Part shown: positions 1 through 8,185 of the stretch, one piece after another
Numbering within the stretch: position 1 is the first letter of the stretch
How the letters are laid out: each line of letters opens with the position of its first letter
Assembly: GCA_019311115.1 (NCBI GenBank)
Contig: JAFDDB010000066.1
Span: forward strand, 1-32,578
Direction: 5' to 3'
Source: Deltaproteobacteria bacterium
GTDB taxonomy: Bacteria > Myxococcota_A > UBA9160 > SZUA-336
Length of the DNA: 32,578 bases
Made by a program: the position numbers and the translations under genes
Notes under the pieces: generated by a model
Databases searched by the model: none
What the model was told of the DNA's origin: nothing
What the model saw: the letters and a program-made list of their open reading frames with translations, nothing else

Positions 1-502
1 GCTCGATCTCCTCGAGCGCGGCGGGGTCGCTGCGGAAGCCGTAGATGCGCTTCCACGGGGGCCATCCCAGGCGCGGCGTGAAGCGCTGGCGGCGGATCGT
101 GCCGTGCGTGAACAGGTAGCGGTCGCCGGCGGGGAACAGGTCGGCCTCGCCCTCGAAGCGGTGCTCGAGCACGTGGCAGCGCAGGCCGAGTCCCTCGATC
201 ACGCGCTTGTAGACCTCGCGCTCGCCGGCGCGGGTCGGCGTCAGCGTGGACAGGACGAACTCGTCGCCCAGTCGCACGCCCGCGTTCGCCGGGTAGACGA
301 GGCCGGGCAGTGCCGGGTCGGGCGGCACGACGACGACGCGGAGCCCATGGTCGGTCAGCAGGTCGCGCATCTGCTCCCACTGGCGGATCGCCAGCGTGCG
401 GTCGACGTGTTTCCTGCGGCCAAAGCGGTCGCGCGTGTGCGGGTTGGCGCCCCCGACCACGCTGAAGTGCGCGGGGTCGCCCATCAGGATGGTGTGCGTC
501 AC
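1..502 (-). CDS. Amidinotransferase / DDAH-like guanidino-modifying enzyme, N-terminal part (runs off left edge)
   Basis: Reading leftward from a GTG at 502-500, which overlaps the astD stop (GTGA), an open frame continues past base 1; an in-frame ATG lies at 484. The protein has the fold pattern of the guanidino-modifying enzyme (pentein) superfamily: an early GDPAHFSVVGGANP block, a LVYPANAGV strand/turn near residue 67, and FEGEADLFPAGDRYLFTHG, which corresponds to the substrate-carboxylate/guanidino-binding Glu-Gly-x-x-Asp region. The catalytic His and Cys expected further on lie beyond the window. Family members hydrolyse or transfer groups from arginine, methylarginines or N-succinylarginine. 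Being the last visible gene of an astA-astD operon, it is a candidate for the step normally done by AstB (N-succinylarginine dihydrolase), which is itself a pentein but is not similar in sequence here. Family is well supported, substrate is inference. Confidence 0.75.
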   Translation of the reverse strand, partial: MTHTILMGDPAHFSVVGGANPHTRDRFGRRKHVDRTLAIRQWEQMRDLLTDHGLRVVVVPPDPALPGLVYPANAGVRLGDEFVLSTLTPTRAGEREVYKRVIEGLGLRCHVLEHRFEGEADLFPAGDRYLFTHGTIRRQRFTPRLGWPPWKRIYGFRSDPAALEEIE

Positions 503-2013
503 GGCTTTTCGGGACCGCGGAACCCCGGCTGTGCGAGGCCGTGCTCGGGGACCTCGGCCTCGAGGCTGGCGACGGGGAAGGTGCAGTAGTCTACGGCGGT
601 CGCGCCCGCGGGCCGGTCGTTTCCGCTCTGTCCCTGTCCCCCGAACGGAAGGCGTGACGACGCTCCGACGGTGCTGGTGTTCCAGTTGAGCAGCCCCACG
701 CGGCTCTCGCGCCAGACCTGCTCGTAGGCGCCGCGGTCGCTCGAGAAGACGGACGCGACCAGTCCGTAGCCGGTGGCGTTGAGCGCCGCGATCGCTTCGT
801 CGAGGGAGTCGACCACGAGCACCGCCGCGTCGGGCACGAAGTGCTCCTCGCGCTGGTAGCGCGTGTCTGGATCGAGCCGCGCGAGGCGGTGGAGGCTCGG
901 CCGCACGTAGTGTCCTGCGCGCGGTCCCTCGCAGGGGCCGCCGGCTACGAGGACCTGCGCGCCCTCGTCCGCCGCCCAGGCCATGACCTGTCCGTGCCGC
1001 TCCGCGGACGCGTTCGAGATCACGGGTCCCATGAACACGTCGCCGTCGAGCGGGTAGCCGACCCGGATGCCCTGGAACAGGTCGACGAGCTTCTCGCAGA
1101 GCGCGTCGGCCTGCGCGCTGTCGACGATGATGCGGCTGGTCGCGCTGCAGCGCTGGCCGGCGGTGACGCAGGCGCCGAAGGCGATCTGCTCGGCGGCGCC
1201 GTCGAGCTCGGCGTCGGCGCAGACGAGCGCCGCGTTCTTGCCGCCCATCTCGAGCGCCACGATCTTCTGCGGCTGGTCGAGGGTCGCCTCGAGGATGCGC
1301 CGTCCGACGCTCCACGAGCCGGTGAACAGCACCCCGTCCACGTCTGGGTGCGCCGCCAGCTCGCCGCCGCAGGCTCCGTCGCCCTGCACCAGGTTGAACA
1401 CGCCGCGCGGCATGCCCGCGCGCGCGGCCAGGTCGGCGTAGAGCTGGCCGGTCGCGGGCGTCCGTTCGGACGGCTTGATCACGACGCAGTTGCCGGTCGC
1501 GAGCGCGGGCACGACGTGTCCGTGCACGAGGTGCCCGGGAAAGTTGAAGGGCCCCAGCACGGCGAGCACGCCGCGCGCGTGCGCTCGCCAGCGCGCGGTG
1601 CGGCCGCCGCCCGCGTCGAACGCGCGCTCGCCGAGCCGGTCGAGTCCCTCGCCCAGCGTGATCTCGACCTTCGAGATCATGGCGCCGACCTCGGTGCGCG
1701 CCTCCCACAGCGGCTTGCCGGCTTCGCGTGCGATCACGAGCGCCAGGGCCTCGCGGTCGTCGTCGAGCGCGCGTGCGAACCGTTCCAGGAACGTGGCGCG
1801 CTCTCCGGCGGGCAGGTCGCGCCACGCCGGCCAGGCGCGGCGCGCCGCGGCCACGGCGGTGTCGACCGAGTCGCGGGCGAAGGGGAACGCACCGAGCGGA
1901 GCCCGCAGGTCACCCGGGTCCTCGAGGGCGATCTCTCCGGTCGGCCGATCCGGCAGCGAGAAGGAGCCGTCGATGAAGTCGCCGCGCGGGTCGAAGGGCG
2001 AGCGGTCAGCCAT
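499..2013 (-). CDS. astD: Succinylglutamate-semialdehyde dehydrogenase (AstD-like aldehyde dehydrogenase)
   Basis: 504 residues, start ATG at 2013-2011, overlapping the end of astA by 8 bases; a longer frame upstream lies inside astA and is not needed. Aldehyde dehydrogenase landmarks are all present: Asn157 in LGPFNFPGH, NAD-binding FTGSWSVGR (about 230-238), general base Glu255 in ALEMGGKNA and nucleophile Cys289 in AGQRCSATS. The FNFPGHL and NWNTSTVGASSRLPFGG blocks are typical of AstD. It oxidises N-succinylglutamate 5-semialdehyde to N-succinylglutamate with NAD+ in the cytoplasm, step 4 of the arginine succinyltransferase pathway. Length is slightly above the usual 485-490. The assignment rests on both the motifs and the adjacent astA; another ALDH subfamily is possible but less likely. 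Confidence 0.85.
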   Translation of the reverse strand: MADRSPFDPRGDFIDGSFSLPDRPTGEIALEDPGDLRAPLGAFPFARDSVDTAVAAARRAWPAWRDLPAGERATFLERFARALDDDREALALVIAREAGKPLWEARTEVGAMISKVEITLGEGLDRLGERAFDAGGGRTARWRAHARGVLAVLGPFNFPGHLVHGHVVPALATGNCVVIKPSERTPATGQLYADLAARAGMPRGVFNLVQGDGACGGELAAHPDVDGVLFTGSWSVGRRILEATLDQPQKIVALEMGGKNAALVCADAELDGAAEQIAFGACVTAGQRCSATSRIIVDSAQADALCEKLVDLFQGIRVGYPLDGDVFMGPVISNASAERHGQVMAWAADEGAQVLVAGGPCEGPRAGHYVRPSLHRLARLDPDTRYQREEHFVPDAAVLVVDSLDEAIAALNATGYGLVASVFSSDRGAYEQVWRESRVGLLNWNTSTVGASSRLPFGGQGQSGNDRPAGATAVDYCTFPVASLEAEVPEHGLAQPGFRGPEKP

Positions 2014-3073
2014 GTCGATCTCTCTCCGGGTCGGGTCTGTTGCAGCTCGGCGGAAGGGGCGTGACCTGCACCTCGTCGCCGTCGGCGACTCCCAGCCGGC
2101 GGCGCGCGTCCTTCGGCAGGCAGACCACGTCGAGTTCGACGGCGGCTGGCGCAGACACCGCGCGGAACTCCGCGCCATGGCCCGCGGACACGATCCGGCG
2201 CAGCGCGTCCGACGTGGGCTCGCCGGGCCCTACCGCGTGCAGGGTGCTCTCGCGGATCGGCACGATCTCGGACGTCGTCGCACCGAAGAACGGCCCCGCG
2301 TCGAAGGGGTCGATCTCGCCGACCCAGTGAAGCCCCGCCTGCTCGAGCAGCCGCAGCGCGGGCTCGGCCTCGGGGTGGACCCGGCCGAGTTGGTCGGCGA
2401 CGCGCGCCTCGAGCAGCGAAGCGTAGAACGGCGTGGTCGGGAACAGGTCGAGGATGAACGACTTGTCTACGGCGCTCTTGCGGTCGGCCTCGGCGTACGA
2501 CATGCCGGTGAAGCGGCGGCCGAACGCCTCCCAGAACGCGTTGCGTCCGGCGGCGTCGAGCGACGCGCGCATCTCGGCGAGAAGTGTCTGCTCGAAGCAC
2601 GTCGGGTGACGCGCCACGAAGGCGAAGCGTCCCCACGACAGCAGCCGGGCGGGACGCTCCGGGCTGGACGCGGCGCTCCCGCGGACGTCGGGGTGCAGCA
2701 CGAGTGCGCCGATCTCACTCGGCCCGTCCTCGCTCGCCTCGAGCTGCAGCGTGCAGTGGCGCATCTCGACGTCGACGCTCTCGGCGTGGCGGCGCTCCTG
2801 GCCGACGCGCAGGTACAGGTGCGGCATGTCGCGGCTGCCGTGCTTGGAGATCACGGCGCACGTGCCGACGACGCGCTCGGATCCGTCGACGAGCGAGAAC
2901 TGGTACTCCCACTCCGGGTGCGGCGGTGCCAGCTCGCGGAACGAGCGCTCCGACCGCTCCAGCCGCCGACGCAGGAACTCCTCGTTCGCGGGCAGGTTCG
3001 GGCTGTCCAGGTAGCGCGCCAGGTCGAGCAGGGCCTCGAGGTCGCTCGAGCGAGACGGCCGCAGCATGTACAC
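2006..3073 (-). CDS. astA: Arginine N-succinyltransferase (AstA-like)
   Basis: 355 residues. The start is GTG at 3073-3071, two bases after the stop of the M20 gene, with an alternative ATG two codons on (3067). The N-terminus MLRPSRSSDLEALLDLA resembles the AstA opening, followed by SLPANE-like 'NLPANEEFLRRRLERS', the acyl-CoA/GNAT-type ALVLHPDVRGS block, the FWEAFGRRFTGMSY region and the IDPFDAGPFFGA block that is characteristic of AstA (GGP in enterobacteria). Transfers succinyl from succinyl-CoA to the alpha-amino group of arginine, committing it to the ammonia-releasing AST route; the related AruF/AruG also use ornithine. Overlap with astD (8 bases) indicates translational coupling. The final ~20 residues diverge from enterobacterial AstA. 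Confidence 0.85.
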   Translation of the reverse strand: MYMLRPSRSSDLEALLDLARYLDSPNLPANEEFLRRRLERSERSFRELAPPHPEWEYQFSLVDGSERVVGTCAVISKHGSRDMPHLYLRVGQERRHAESVDVEMRHCTLQLEASEDGPSEIGALVLHPDVRGSAASSPERPARLLSWGRFAFVARHPTCFEQTLLAEMRASLDAAGRNAFWEAFGRRFTGMSYAEADRKSAVDKSFILDLFPTTPFYASLLEARVADQLGRVHPEAEPALRLLEQAGLHWVGEIDPFDAGPFFGATTSEIVPIRESTLHAVGPGEPTSDALRRIVSAGHGAEFRAVSAPAAVELDVVCLPKDARRRLGVADGDEVQVTPLPPSCNRPDPERDRHG

Positions 3074-3075
3074 GG

Positions 3076-4404
3076 CTAGCCCTCCCCACAGAGATGCGCG
3101 ATCACGTGGCGGTACAGGTCGCGCGCCTGCGCGAGCTCCGGCACGCGCGTGTACTCGTTGGGGCGGTGGACGTTGCCGACCGAAGGGCCCGCGCCGAACA
3201 CCACGGCGTCGAGTCCAGCCTGCGACAGGAGTCCCGCCTCGGTGCAGGTCGCCTTCGTGGCGATGCGCCGGCCGAGCCCCACCGCCTGCTGGGCGGCCTC
3301 GACGGCCTCGACCAGCGGGGTATCGAGGGCGGTCTCCAGCGGTGGGTTCGCGCGCACGAGCTCGATCTCCGCGACCGATGCCAGCACGGCCACGGCCTGC
3401 TCCGGGTCCACGCCGGGAATCGGTCTCAGGTCAAAGGTAAACATCGCCCGTCCGGCCTCAAGCTCTACCCGACCCAGGCTCCCGACGCTGTGATCCGGGT
3501 CGAAGTCAGGCGAGCGCCGCTCCGCCAGGTCTTCGAGCAGGCCCCGCCAGGCGCGGTAGAAGGCGCGCACGGGCTGTGGGTCATGACCCGCGGCCTCGCT
3601 CGAAATGGTGAGTGAGCAGTGTCCGGGGACGACGTTGACGGCTCCTCCGCCCTCGAGCGCCAGCAGGCCGCGCACGTCGGGATCGTCCAGCCGGTCGAGA
3701 GCCCGGTAGATCGCGTTTCGCCCCAGCTGCGGCGTGCTCGAGTGGGCGGCCTCGCCGCAGAAGTCGAGGCGCTCGGCGCCGGCCGGGGCGTCACCCAGTG
3801 GTGTCAGCGGCACCGCTGCGCGGAAGACGGCGTAGCCCTTGTGCGCCACGATGCCGGTGAGTTCGGACGGCTCGCCCACCAGCGCCGAGCGGAAGCCGCG
3901 CACGCCTCCCGAGCGCACCAGCTCGCGCGCGCCCACCAGGCCGATCTCCTCGGCGAACGTCCCCACCACGCGCAGCGGCCGCCGGAGCGCCCCCAGGTCC
4001 ACCTCCGCTAGAGCGGCCGCCTTGCAGACCAGGTCTACCTTGGCGTCGGCCGAGCCGAGCCCATACAGGCGGTCGCCGTCGCGTACGGGATTCCAGGGGT
4101 CGCTGCCGGTCGCGGTCCAGGCGGCGGGGTCTCCGGGCGGCACCGTGTCCAGGTGCGTCAGCAGCAGCAGGCCGTCGCCAGCGTCGCCCGGGGGAGGACC
4201 GGCATCCGCGATCAGCGTGTAGTGCGTGACGCCGTCCAGGTCGGTCGGCAGCAGCCGTGCCTCGAGGCCGGCCTCGGCCAGGAGCTCGCGGGCGCACTGC
4301 GCAATTCCGGCGTTCCCGTCGCGTGAGACCGACGGGGTGGCGATGAAGCGCTCGGCCCAGGCGACGACGTCCAATATGCCCCCGCCCGCGCATCGGCTGG
4401 CCAA
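3076..4404 (-). CDS. M20-family metallo-deacylase/peptidase, candidate succinylglutamate desuccinylase replacement
   Basis: 442 residues. The start is TTG at 4404-4402, chosen because an AAGGAGGT Shine-Dalgarno sits just upstream (spacing about 4); another in-frame TTG is at 4374. All M20 di-zinc residues are visible: His84/Asp86 in LLTHLDTVP, bridging Asp120 in GLGSADAK, catalytic Glu152-Glu153 in TFAEEIG, Glu178 in LVGEPSEL and C-terminal His413 in GNVHRPNE. The HSSTPQLGRNA segment marks the dimerisation (lid) domain. Family members (ArgE, DapE, CPG2) hydrolyse N-acyl amino acids. Its position two bases upstream of astA and in one operon with astD makes N-succinylglutamate (the AstE reaction) or N-succinylornithine an attractive substrate, but that is inference; a di/tripeptidase remains possible. 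Confidence 0.85.
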   Translation of the reverse strand: MASRCAGGGILDVVAWAERFIATPSVSRDGNAGIAQCARELLAEAGLEARLLPTDLDGVTHYTLIADAGPPPGDAGDGLLLLTHLDTVPPGDPAAWTATGSDPWNPVRDGDRLYGLGSADAKVDLVCKAAALAEVDLGALRRPLRVVGTFAEEIGLVGARELVRSGGVRGFRSALVGEPSELTGIVAHKGYAVFRAAVPLTPLGDAPAGAERLDFCGEAAHSSTPQLGRNAIYRALDRLDDPDVRGLLALEGGGAVNVVPGHCSLTISSEAAGHDPQPVRAFYRAWRGLLEDLAERRSPDFDPDHSVGSLGRVELEAGRAMFTFDLRPIPGVDPEQAVAVLASVAEIELVRANPPLETALDTPLVEAVEAAQQAVGLGRRIATKATCTEAGLLSQAGLDAVVFGAGPSVGNVHRPNEYTRVPELAQARDLYRHVIAHLCGEG

Positions 4405-4414
4405 GGGACCTCCT

Positions 4415-4726
4415 TTAGCCGGGCGCCTCCGGGCACAGCGCGCGCAGCACCTCGAACGTGTAGATCCCCGTGTCGTGCCCGTCCGACCAGTCGAACCGCA
4501 GCGCGTACCGTCCCACCGGCGCGATCCGCTCCGGACGGACGTCGTCGGGGACGCCCGCCTCGTCGAGCAGCGGCTTGCCGCTCCACTCGTCGATGCAGGT
4601 CGCGCAGCGGCAGGCCAGCCGCAGCAGGCGCACCGGGTACAGGCACTCGTGCCCGTCGGCCCACAGGATGCGCAGCGCGTCGGGTCCCGCCTGCTCGATC
4701 TGCTTCGGCGTCGTCTCGTCGCTCAC
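4415..4726 (-). CDS. DUF971 (GBBH-like N-terminal domain) protein
   Basis: 103 residues, GTG start at 4726-4724. Shows the DUF971 pattern: an N-terminal beta-strand with ILWADGHECLYPVRLLR, a paired-cysteine CRCATC block near residues 40-45, a GRYALRFDWSDGHDTGIYTF repeat-like second half ending in LR-x-LCPE. The family is a stand-alone version of the N-terminal domain of gamma-butyrobetaine hydroxylase and binds a metal through Cys/His; its bacterial role is not settled, though it is often found near Fe-S assembly (Mrp/ApbC) genes. It is first in the leftward operon, 10 bases before the M20 gene. No strong ribosome binding site is seen. Confidence 0.8.
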   Translation of the reverse strand: MSDETTPKQIEQAGPDALRILWADGHECLYPVRLLRLACRCATCIDEWSGKPLLDEAGVPDDVRPERIAPVGRYALRFDWSDGHDTGIYTFEVLRALCPEAPG

Positions 4727-4796
4727 AGAGTCAGGGTAGCGAAGCTCCGCGCCGTCCCGCCCAACCGACGCCAGGCTTCAGGTAGGATGCCGCCCC

Positions 4797-5474
4797 ATGG
4801 CAAAGGACGTAGTGGCGATCCTGGGTGGAACCGGCGACCAGGGCTTGGGCCTGGCCTACCGCTTCGCGGCGGCCGGACGGCCGGTGCGCATCGGGAGCCG
4901 CAAGGAAGACCGCGCCCGCGCTGCGGCCGACCAGGTGCGCGAGCGCTTCGGCGACGCCGACCTGGCCGGATTCGAGAACGCCGAGGCGACGCGGGCGGCC
5001 GCCGGCGGCATCGTGATCGTGTCGGTCCCGTTCGAGCACACGGTCGGCACCGTCAAGTCGATCCGCGACGCGCTCGAGCCGGGCACCGTCGTCGTGTCGA
5101 TGGGCGTGCCGCTGGCGACGGCGGTCGGCGACGTGGCCGCGCGCACCATCGGCGTGTCGCAGGGCTCGTGCGCGGAGCTGATCGACTCGCTCGTGCCCGA
5201 CGACGTGCCCGTGATCTCGGCCTTCCAGAACGTGGCCGCGCACCGCCTGCTGGCGCTCGAGGAGCCGGTCGAGTGCGACGTGATCGTGTCCGGCGCCAAG
5301 GCGCCCCGCAAGCGCGTCATGGATCTGTGCGACGACATTCCCGGCACGCGAGCGATCGACGGCGGCCCGCTCTACAACGCGCGCTACGTCGAGCAGCTCA
5401 CGGCGCTGATGATCGGGATCAACATCCGCTACAAGCTGCGCGAGGGCACCGGCCTCCGCATCACGTACATCTAG
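4797..5474 (+). CDS. npdG: NADPH-dependent F420 reductase (F420H2:NADP+ oxidoreductase-like)
   Basis: 225 residues, ATG start. The opening VVAILGGTGDQGLGLAYRFA is a Rossmann dinucleotide loop of the Fno/NpdG type and is followed by IGSRKEDRARAAA, where Ser/Arg/Lys after the second strand bind the NADP 2'-phosphate. The middle IVIVSVPFEHT and SAFQNVAAHRL and the terminal GPLYNARYVEQLTALMIGIN match the family. The reaction is hydride exchange between coenzyme F420 and NADP(H). No other F420 gene is in the window, so use of F420 by this organism is inferred from this one gene. It is divergent from the AST operon (70-base gap) and converges on the MutS-like gene with a 7-base gap. Confidence 0.8.
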   Translation: MAKDVVAILGGTGDQGLGLAYRFAAAGRPVRIGSRKEDRARAAADQVRERFGDADLAGFENAEATRAAAGGIVIVSVPFEHTVGTVKSIRDALEPGTVVVSMGVPLATAVGDVAARTIGVSQGSCAELIDSLVPDDVPVISAFQNVAAHRLLALEEPVECDVIVSGAKAPRKRVMDLCDDIPGTRAIDGGPLYNARYVEQLTALMIGINIRYKLREGTGLRITYI

Positions 5475-5486
5475 ACGCGGTCTAGA
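5470..5486. terminator. Inverted repeat spanning both stop codons of a convergent gene pair
   Basis: TCTAGAC - GCG - GTCTAGA is a perfect 7-bp stem with a 3-base loop that contains the TAG stops of both the F420 reductase (5472-5474) and the MutS-like gene (5484-5482). There is no U-rich tail on either side, so termination is a possibility rather than a clear call. Confidence 0.4.
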
Positions 5487-7269
5487 CTTCGAGCCCGACG
5501 GCGCGCATCAGCTCGAGCGCGTTGCTCCGCGTGACGATGCCCTCGCGGATCCGGTAGTCGAAGCGCATCTCGCCGTCGATCAGCTCGTCCTGGAAGTGCA
5601 CGTTGCGCGCGCGAGGCGCCAGCGCGTCGGCGATCTTGGTGAGCGCCAGGTCGTGCGTGGTGACGAGGCCGATCGAGCCGCGCTCGACCAATCCGCGCAC
5701 GACGGCGGCCGCGCCGATGCCCCGGTCGTGCGAGTTGGTTCCGCCCAGGATCTCGTCGAGCAGGAACAAGGCGGGGAGCGGGCCCTCGGCCAGGTCGACG
5801 ATCCCTCGCAGACACGTGATCTCGGCGTAGAACCGCGAGGCCCCGTCTTCGAGCGAGTCGCGGATGCGCAGCGACGGTCCGAGCGCCAGGGGCGACAGGG
5901 CGAGCCGGCGCGCGCGCACGGGCGCGCCCGCCAACGCGAGCAGCGTGTTGACGCCGACGCTGCGAAGCAGCGTGCTCTTGCCCGACATGTTCGAGCCGCT
6001 CACTACCAGCAGTGAGAGCTCGCCGTCGAGCCGTAGGTCGTTGAACACGCAGCGCTCGCGCGGCAGCAGCGGGTGTCCCAGCTGCTCGGCTTCGAAGAGC
6101 GGACCCTGGTCGACGACTTCGGGGAAGGGGTCGTCGGGCTCCTCCCAGGCGTAGCGCGCCAGGTCGCCCAGGGCCTCGATCTCGCCGACGGCGTCGATCC
6201 AGGCGCGCAGGTGCGGTCCGCACTCCGCGCGCCACGCGTCGATCGCGAACGCGATCTGTGTCGACCACAAGAGGAGTGGAGCGAGCGGCGCGAAGAGCTG
6301 GTTCTGGCGGGCCTCGAGCAGCCGGATGCGCAGCTGCAGCCGCGCGATCTGCCGGGAGGGCGGGAGCCCTTCGGTGTCGAGGGTCGAGCGCAGCTCGGCG
6401 AGCCGTGGCGAACCGAAGCGCTCGGCCTCGATGCGCCCCAGCAGCTCCGCCAGCAGCGCCAGGTCGCGCGCGGGCCCCCGCGCGTCGTGCAGCGCCTGGT
6501 GCACGCACGCGCGGAGCGGAAGGGCCAGCGCCAGCTCGGCCACCACGACGGCCAGCAGCGGCGTGATTCCGACCGGCGTCAGTAGCGCCGCGAGTGCCGC
6601 CACGAGCATCGCCGCGGCCAGGCCGAGTGCCGCCCAGCGCTGCCAGGTCGCGGTCAGCTGCGGCTCGCCCTCGCCCCAGGCGGCCAGTTCGTCCGGGTGG
6701 AGTCCCGCGGAGACCTCGGGACCCAGCACCGCCAGGTCCTCGCGCAGGTCGACGCGCGAGCGCAGCTCGTCGATCGCCGCGTGGCGCGCGCGGATCTCCT
6801 CGGCGGGCGCGGGCGCCAGCAGCCAGCGCGCCAGCGTTGCCTCGCCGGCCCGCGTCTGCGCGCCGCAGAGCCGCGCGAACAGGCTGCCCGCCCCGAACAG
6901 GTCCAGGTGCTCGGCGTAGGGGTGTGCGGTGTCGAGCCAGCGGTCGCCGGGCTTCGGCGCGTCGTGCAGGTCGTAGTCGAGCCGCGCCACGCCGAGCCGG
7001 TAGTACTCGACCGCCCGCGTAGCGCGCAGGGCGGCCCGCGACGCGTCGTCGTGGCGCACCACACCCCACAGGAACGCCAGCACCGGCAGGCCGATCGTCC
7101 AGACGGGAAGCGCGTCCCAACGCAGCGCCAGCCAGGCGAAGCCGATGCCCGCGACGAAGATGGCGAGCCGCGCGTGACCCAGCACGCGCTTGCGTCCCTC
7201 GTGGAGCACCGCATCCCGCCGCCGCGCGTCGAGCCGGCGCGCGTATTCGGAGCGCGGAGCCTCGGACAT
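5482..7269 (-). CDS. Membrane-anchored MutS-like ATPase (no mismatch-recognition domain)
   Basis: 595 residues, ATG start at 7269. The C-terminal third is a clear MutS ATPase: Walker A GSNMSGKST (425-433), LRIRDSLEDGASRFYAEI (468-485), Walker B LFLLDEILGGTNSHDRG (501-517) and the GLVTTHD switch (534-540). The N-terminal mismatch-binding domain of MutS1 is absent; residues 35-72 contain two hydrophobic segments and 212-252 another pair, so the protein is probably an inner-membrane MutS-like ATPase. Residues 260-370 look like the helical lever/core. Members of this transmembrane MutS-related group have no established function and should not be assumed to act in mismatch repair. Upstream (75 bases) is the Nudix gene on the same strand. 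Confidence 0.85.
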   Translation of the reverse strand: MSEAPRSEYARRLDARRRDAVLHEGRKRVLGHARLAIFVAGIGFAWLALRWDALPVWTIGLPVLAFLWGVVRHDDASRAALRATRAVEYYRLGVARLDYDLHDAPKPGDRWLDTAHPYAEHLDLFGAGSLFARLCGAQTRAGEATLARWLLAPAPAEEIRARHAAIDELRSRVDLREDLAVLGPEVSAGLHPDELAAWGEGEPQLTATWQRWAALGLAAAMLVAALAALLTPVGITPLLAVVVAELALALPLRACVHQALHDARGPARDLALLAELLGRIEAERFGSPRLAELRSTLDTEGLPPSRQIARLQLRIRLLEARQNQLFAPLAPLLLWSTQIAFAIDAWRAECGPHLRAWIDAVGEIEALGDLARYAWEEPDDPFPEVVDQGPLFEAEQLGHPLLPRERCVFNDLRLDGELSLLVVSGSNMSGKSTLLRSVGVNTLLALAGAPVRARRLALSPLALGPSLRIRDSLEDGASRFYAEITCLRGIVDLAEGPLPALFLLDEILGGTNSHDRGIGAAAVVRGLVERGSIGLVTTHDLALTKIADALAPRARNVHFQDELIDGEMRFDYRIREGIVTRSNALELMRAVGLEV

Positions 7270-7343
7270 GCGGGCAGCCTAGACCACGCTCCACGTCCCC
7301 GCATCCGACCCGCCCCGTCCGAACTCTGCGGGGGGTCGCGAGC

Positions 7344-7964
7344 TCAGCGCCAGGCGAAGACGGGCTGCTCGTAGTGCGCCACGCGCGCCTCGCGGCCGTG
7401 GATCGCCACCTCGCGGAACTGGTAGAGCATGGCCGCGGTCGGCGCGTTGATGTGCGTCCCCAGCACGCGCAGCGGCACCTGGATGATGGGGCGGTCGCTC
7501 TCGGGAATGCGCTCGAGCGTGGGGACCTCGGGGTGCTCCAGCTCGCGGAGCGGCACGACGTGAAGCTCCTCGACCTCGGCGGGGTTCGCGGCCAGCGTGG
7601 ACGGGTCCGGCGCCCAGACGACTACGGGCGTGATCCGGTAGCCCGAGCGCGTGTCGTAGTCGTCGAGCAGGCCCAGCACCGCGTCCGCCGCCAGCTCGAG
7701 CCCGACCTCTTCGGCCAGCTCGCGCAGGGCGGCCTGCTCCGGGGTCTCGCCCGGGTCGAGGCGCCCCCCCGGGAAGGCCCACTGGCCCGCGTGGGCCCGC
7801 AGCTTCTCGGCGCGGCGGGTGATGACGAAGGAGTCGGATCCCGAGTCGTCCACGGTCAGGGCCACGGCCACGGCCGCCGGGATGAGCACGGCGTCGCCGG
7901 ACGGCCGCCGCTCGAAGGCCTCCAGGTGAGCGCGAACGCGCGTCCTCAGGCTCGGATCCGGCAC
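7344..7964 (-). CDS. Nudix hydrolase of the CoA pyrophosphatase type
   Basis: 206 residues. A GTG start at 7964-7962 is preferred over the longer frame because AGGAGGGG lies just upstream. The complete Nudix box GX5EX7REUXEEXGU runs from Gly67 to Leu89 with REL-A-EEVGL; directly before it VITRRAEKLRAHAGQWAFPGG is the NuCoA-type motif (LLTxRxxxLRxHxGxxxFPGG) that marks CoA diphosphatases. The expected reaction is CoA or acyl-CoA to 3',5'-ADP and (acyl)-4'-phosphopantetheine. The C-terminal part (EVEELHVVPL, then HINAPTAAMLYQF) is compatible. It sits on the minus strand upstream of the MutS-like gene and divergent from nrdJ. Confidence 0.85.
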   Translation of the reverse strand: MPDPSLRTRVRAHLEAFERRPSGDAVLIPAAVAVALTVDDSGSDSFVITRRAEKLRAHAGQWAFPGGRLDPGETPEQAALRELAEEVGLELAADAVLGLLDDYDTRSGYRITPVVVWAPDPSTLAANPAEVEELHVVPLRELEHPEVPTLERIPESDRPIIQVPLRVLGTHINAPTAAMLYQFREVAIHGREARVAHYEQPVFAWR

Positions 7965-8185
7965 GGAGGCCCCTCCTGTCGCAGCGTGCGTGTGCCAGCG
8001 TACGCTGGCGCCCCGCCCGAGCTTCGCACAGTCAGCGAGCCCTCGGGGCCGGAGGCGGGCCGGCGGGGCCGGCGCAGGCGCGAAACACACGCAATTCCAA
8101 TGGCTTGCGAACCCCGAACGAAAGCCCGACCCGGTTCGCGCCAGGTCAGATCCCAGTGGGTGGATAGACCCGCGCGAAAAAGGGC

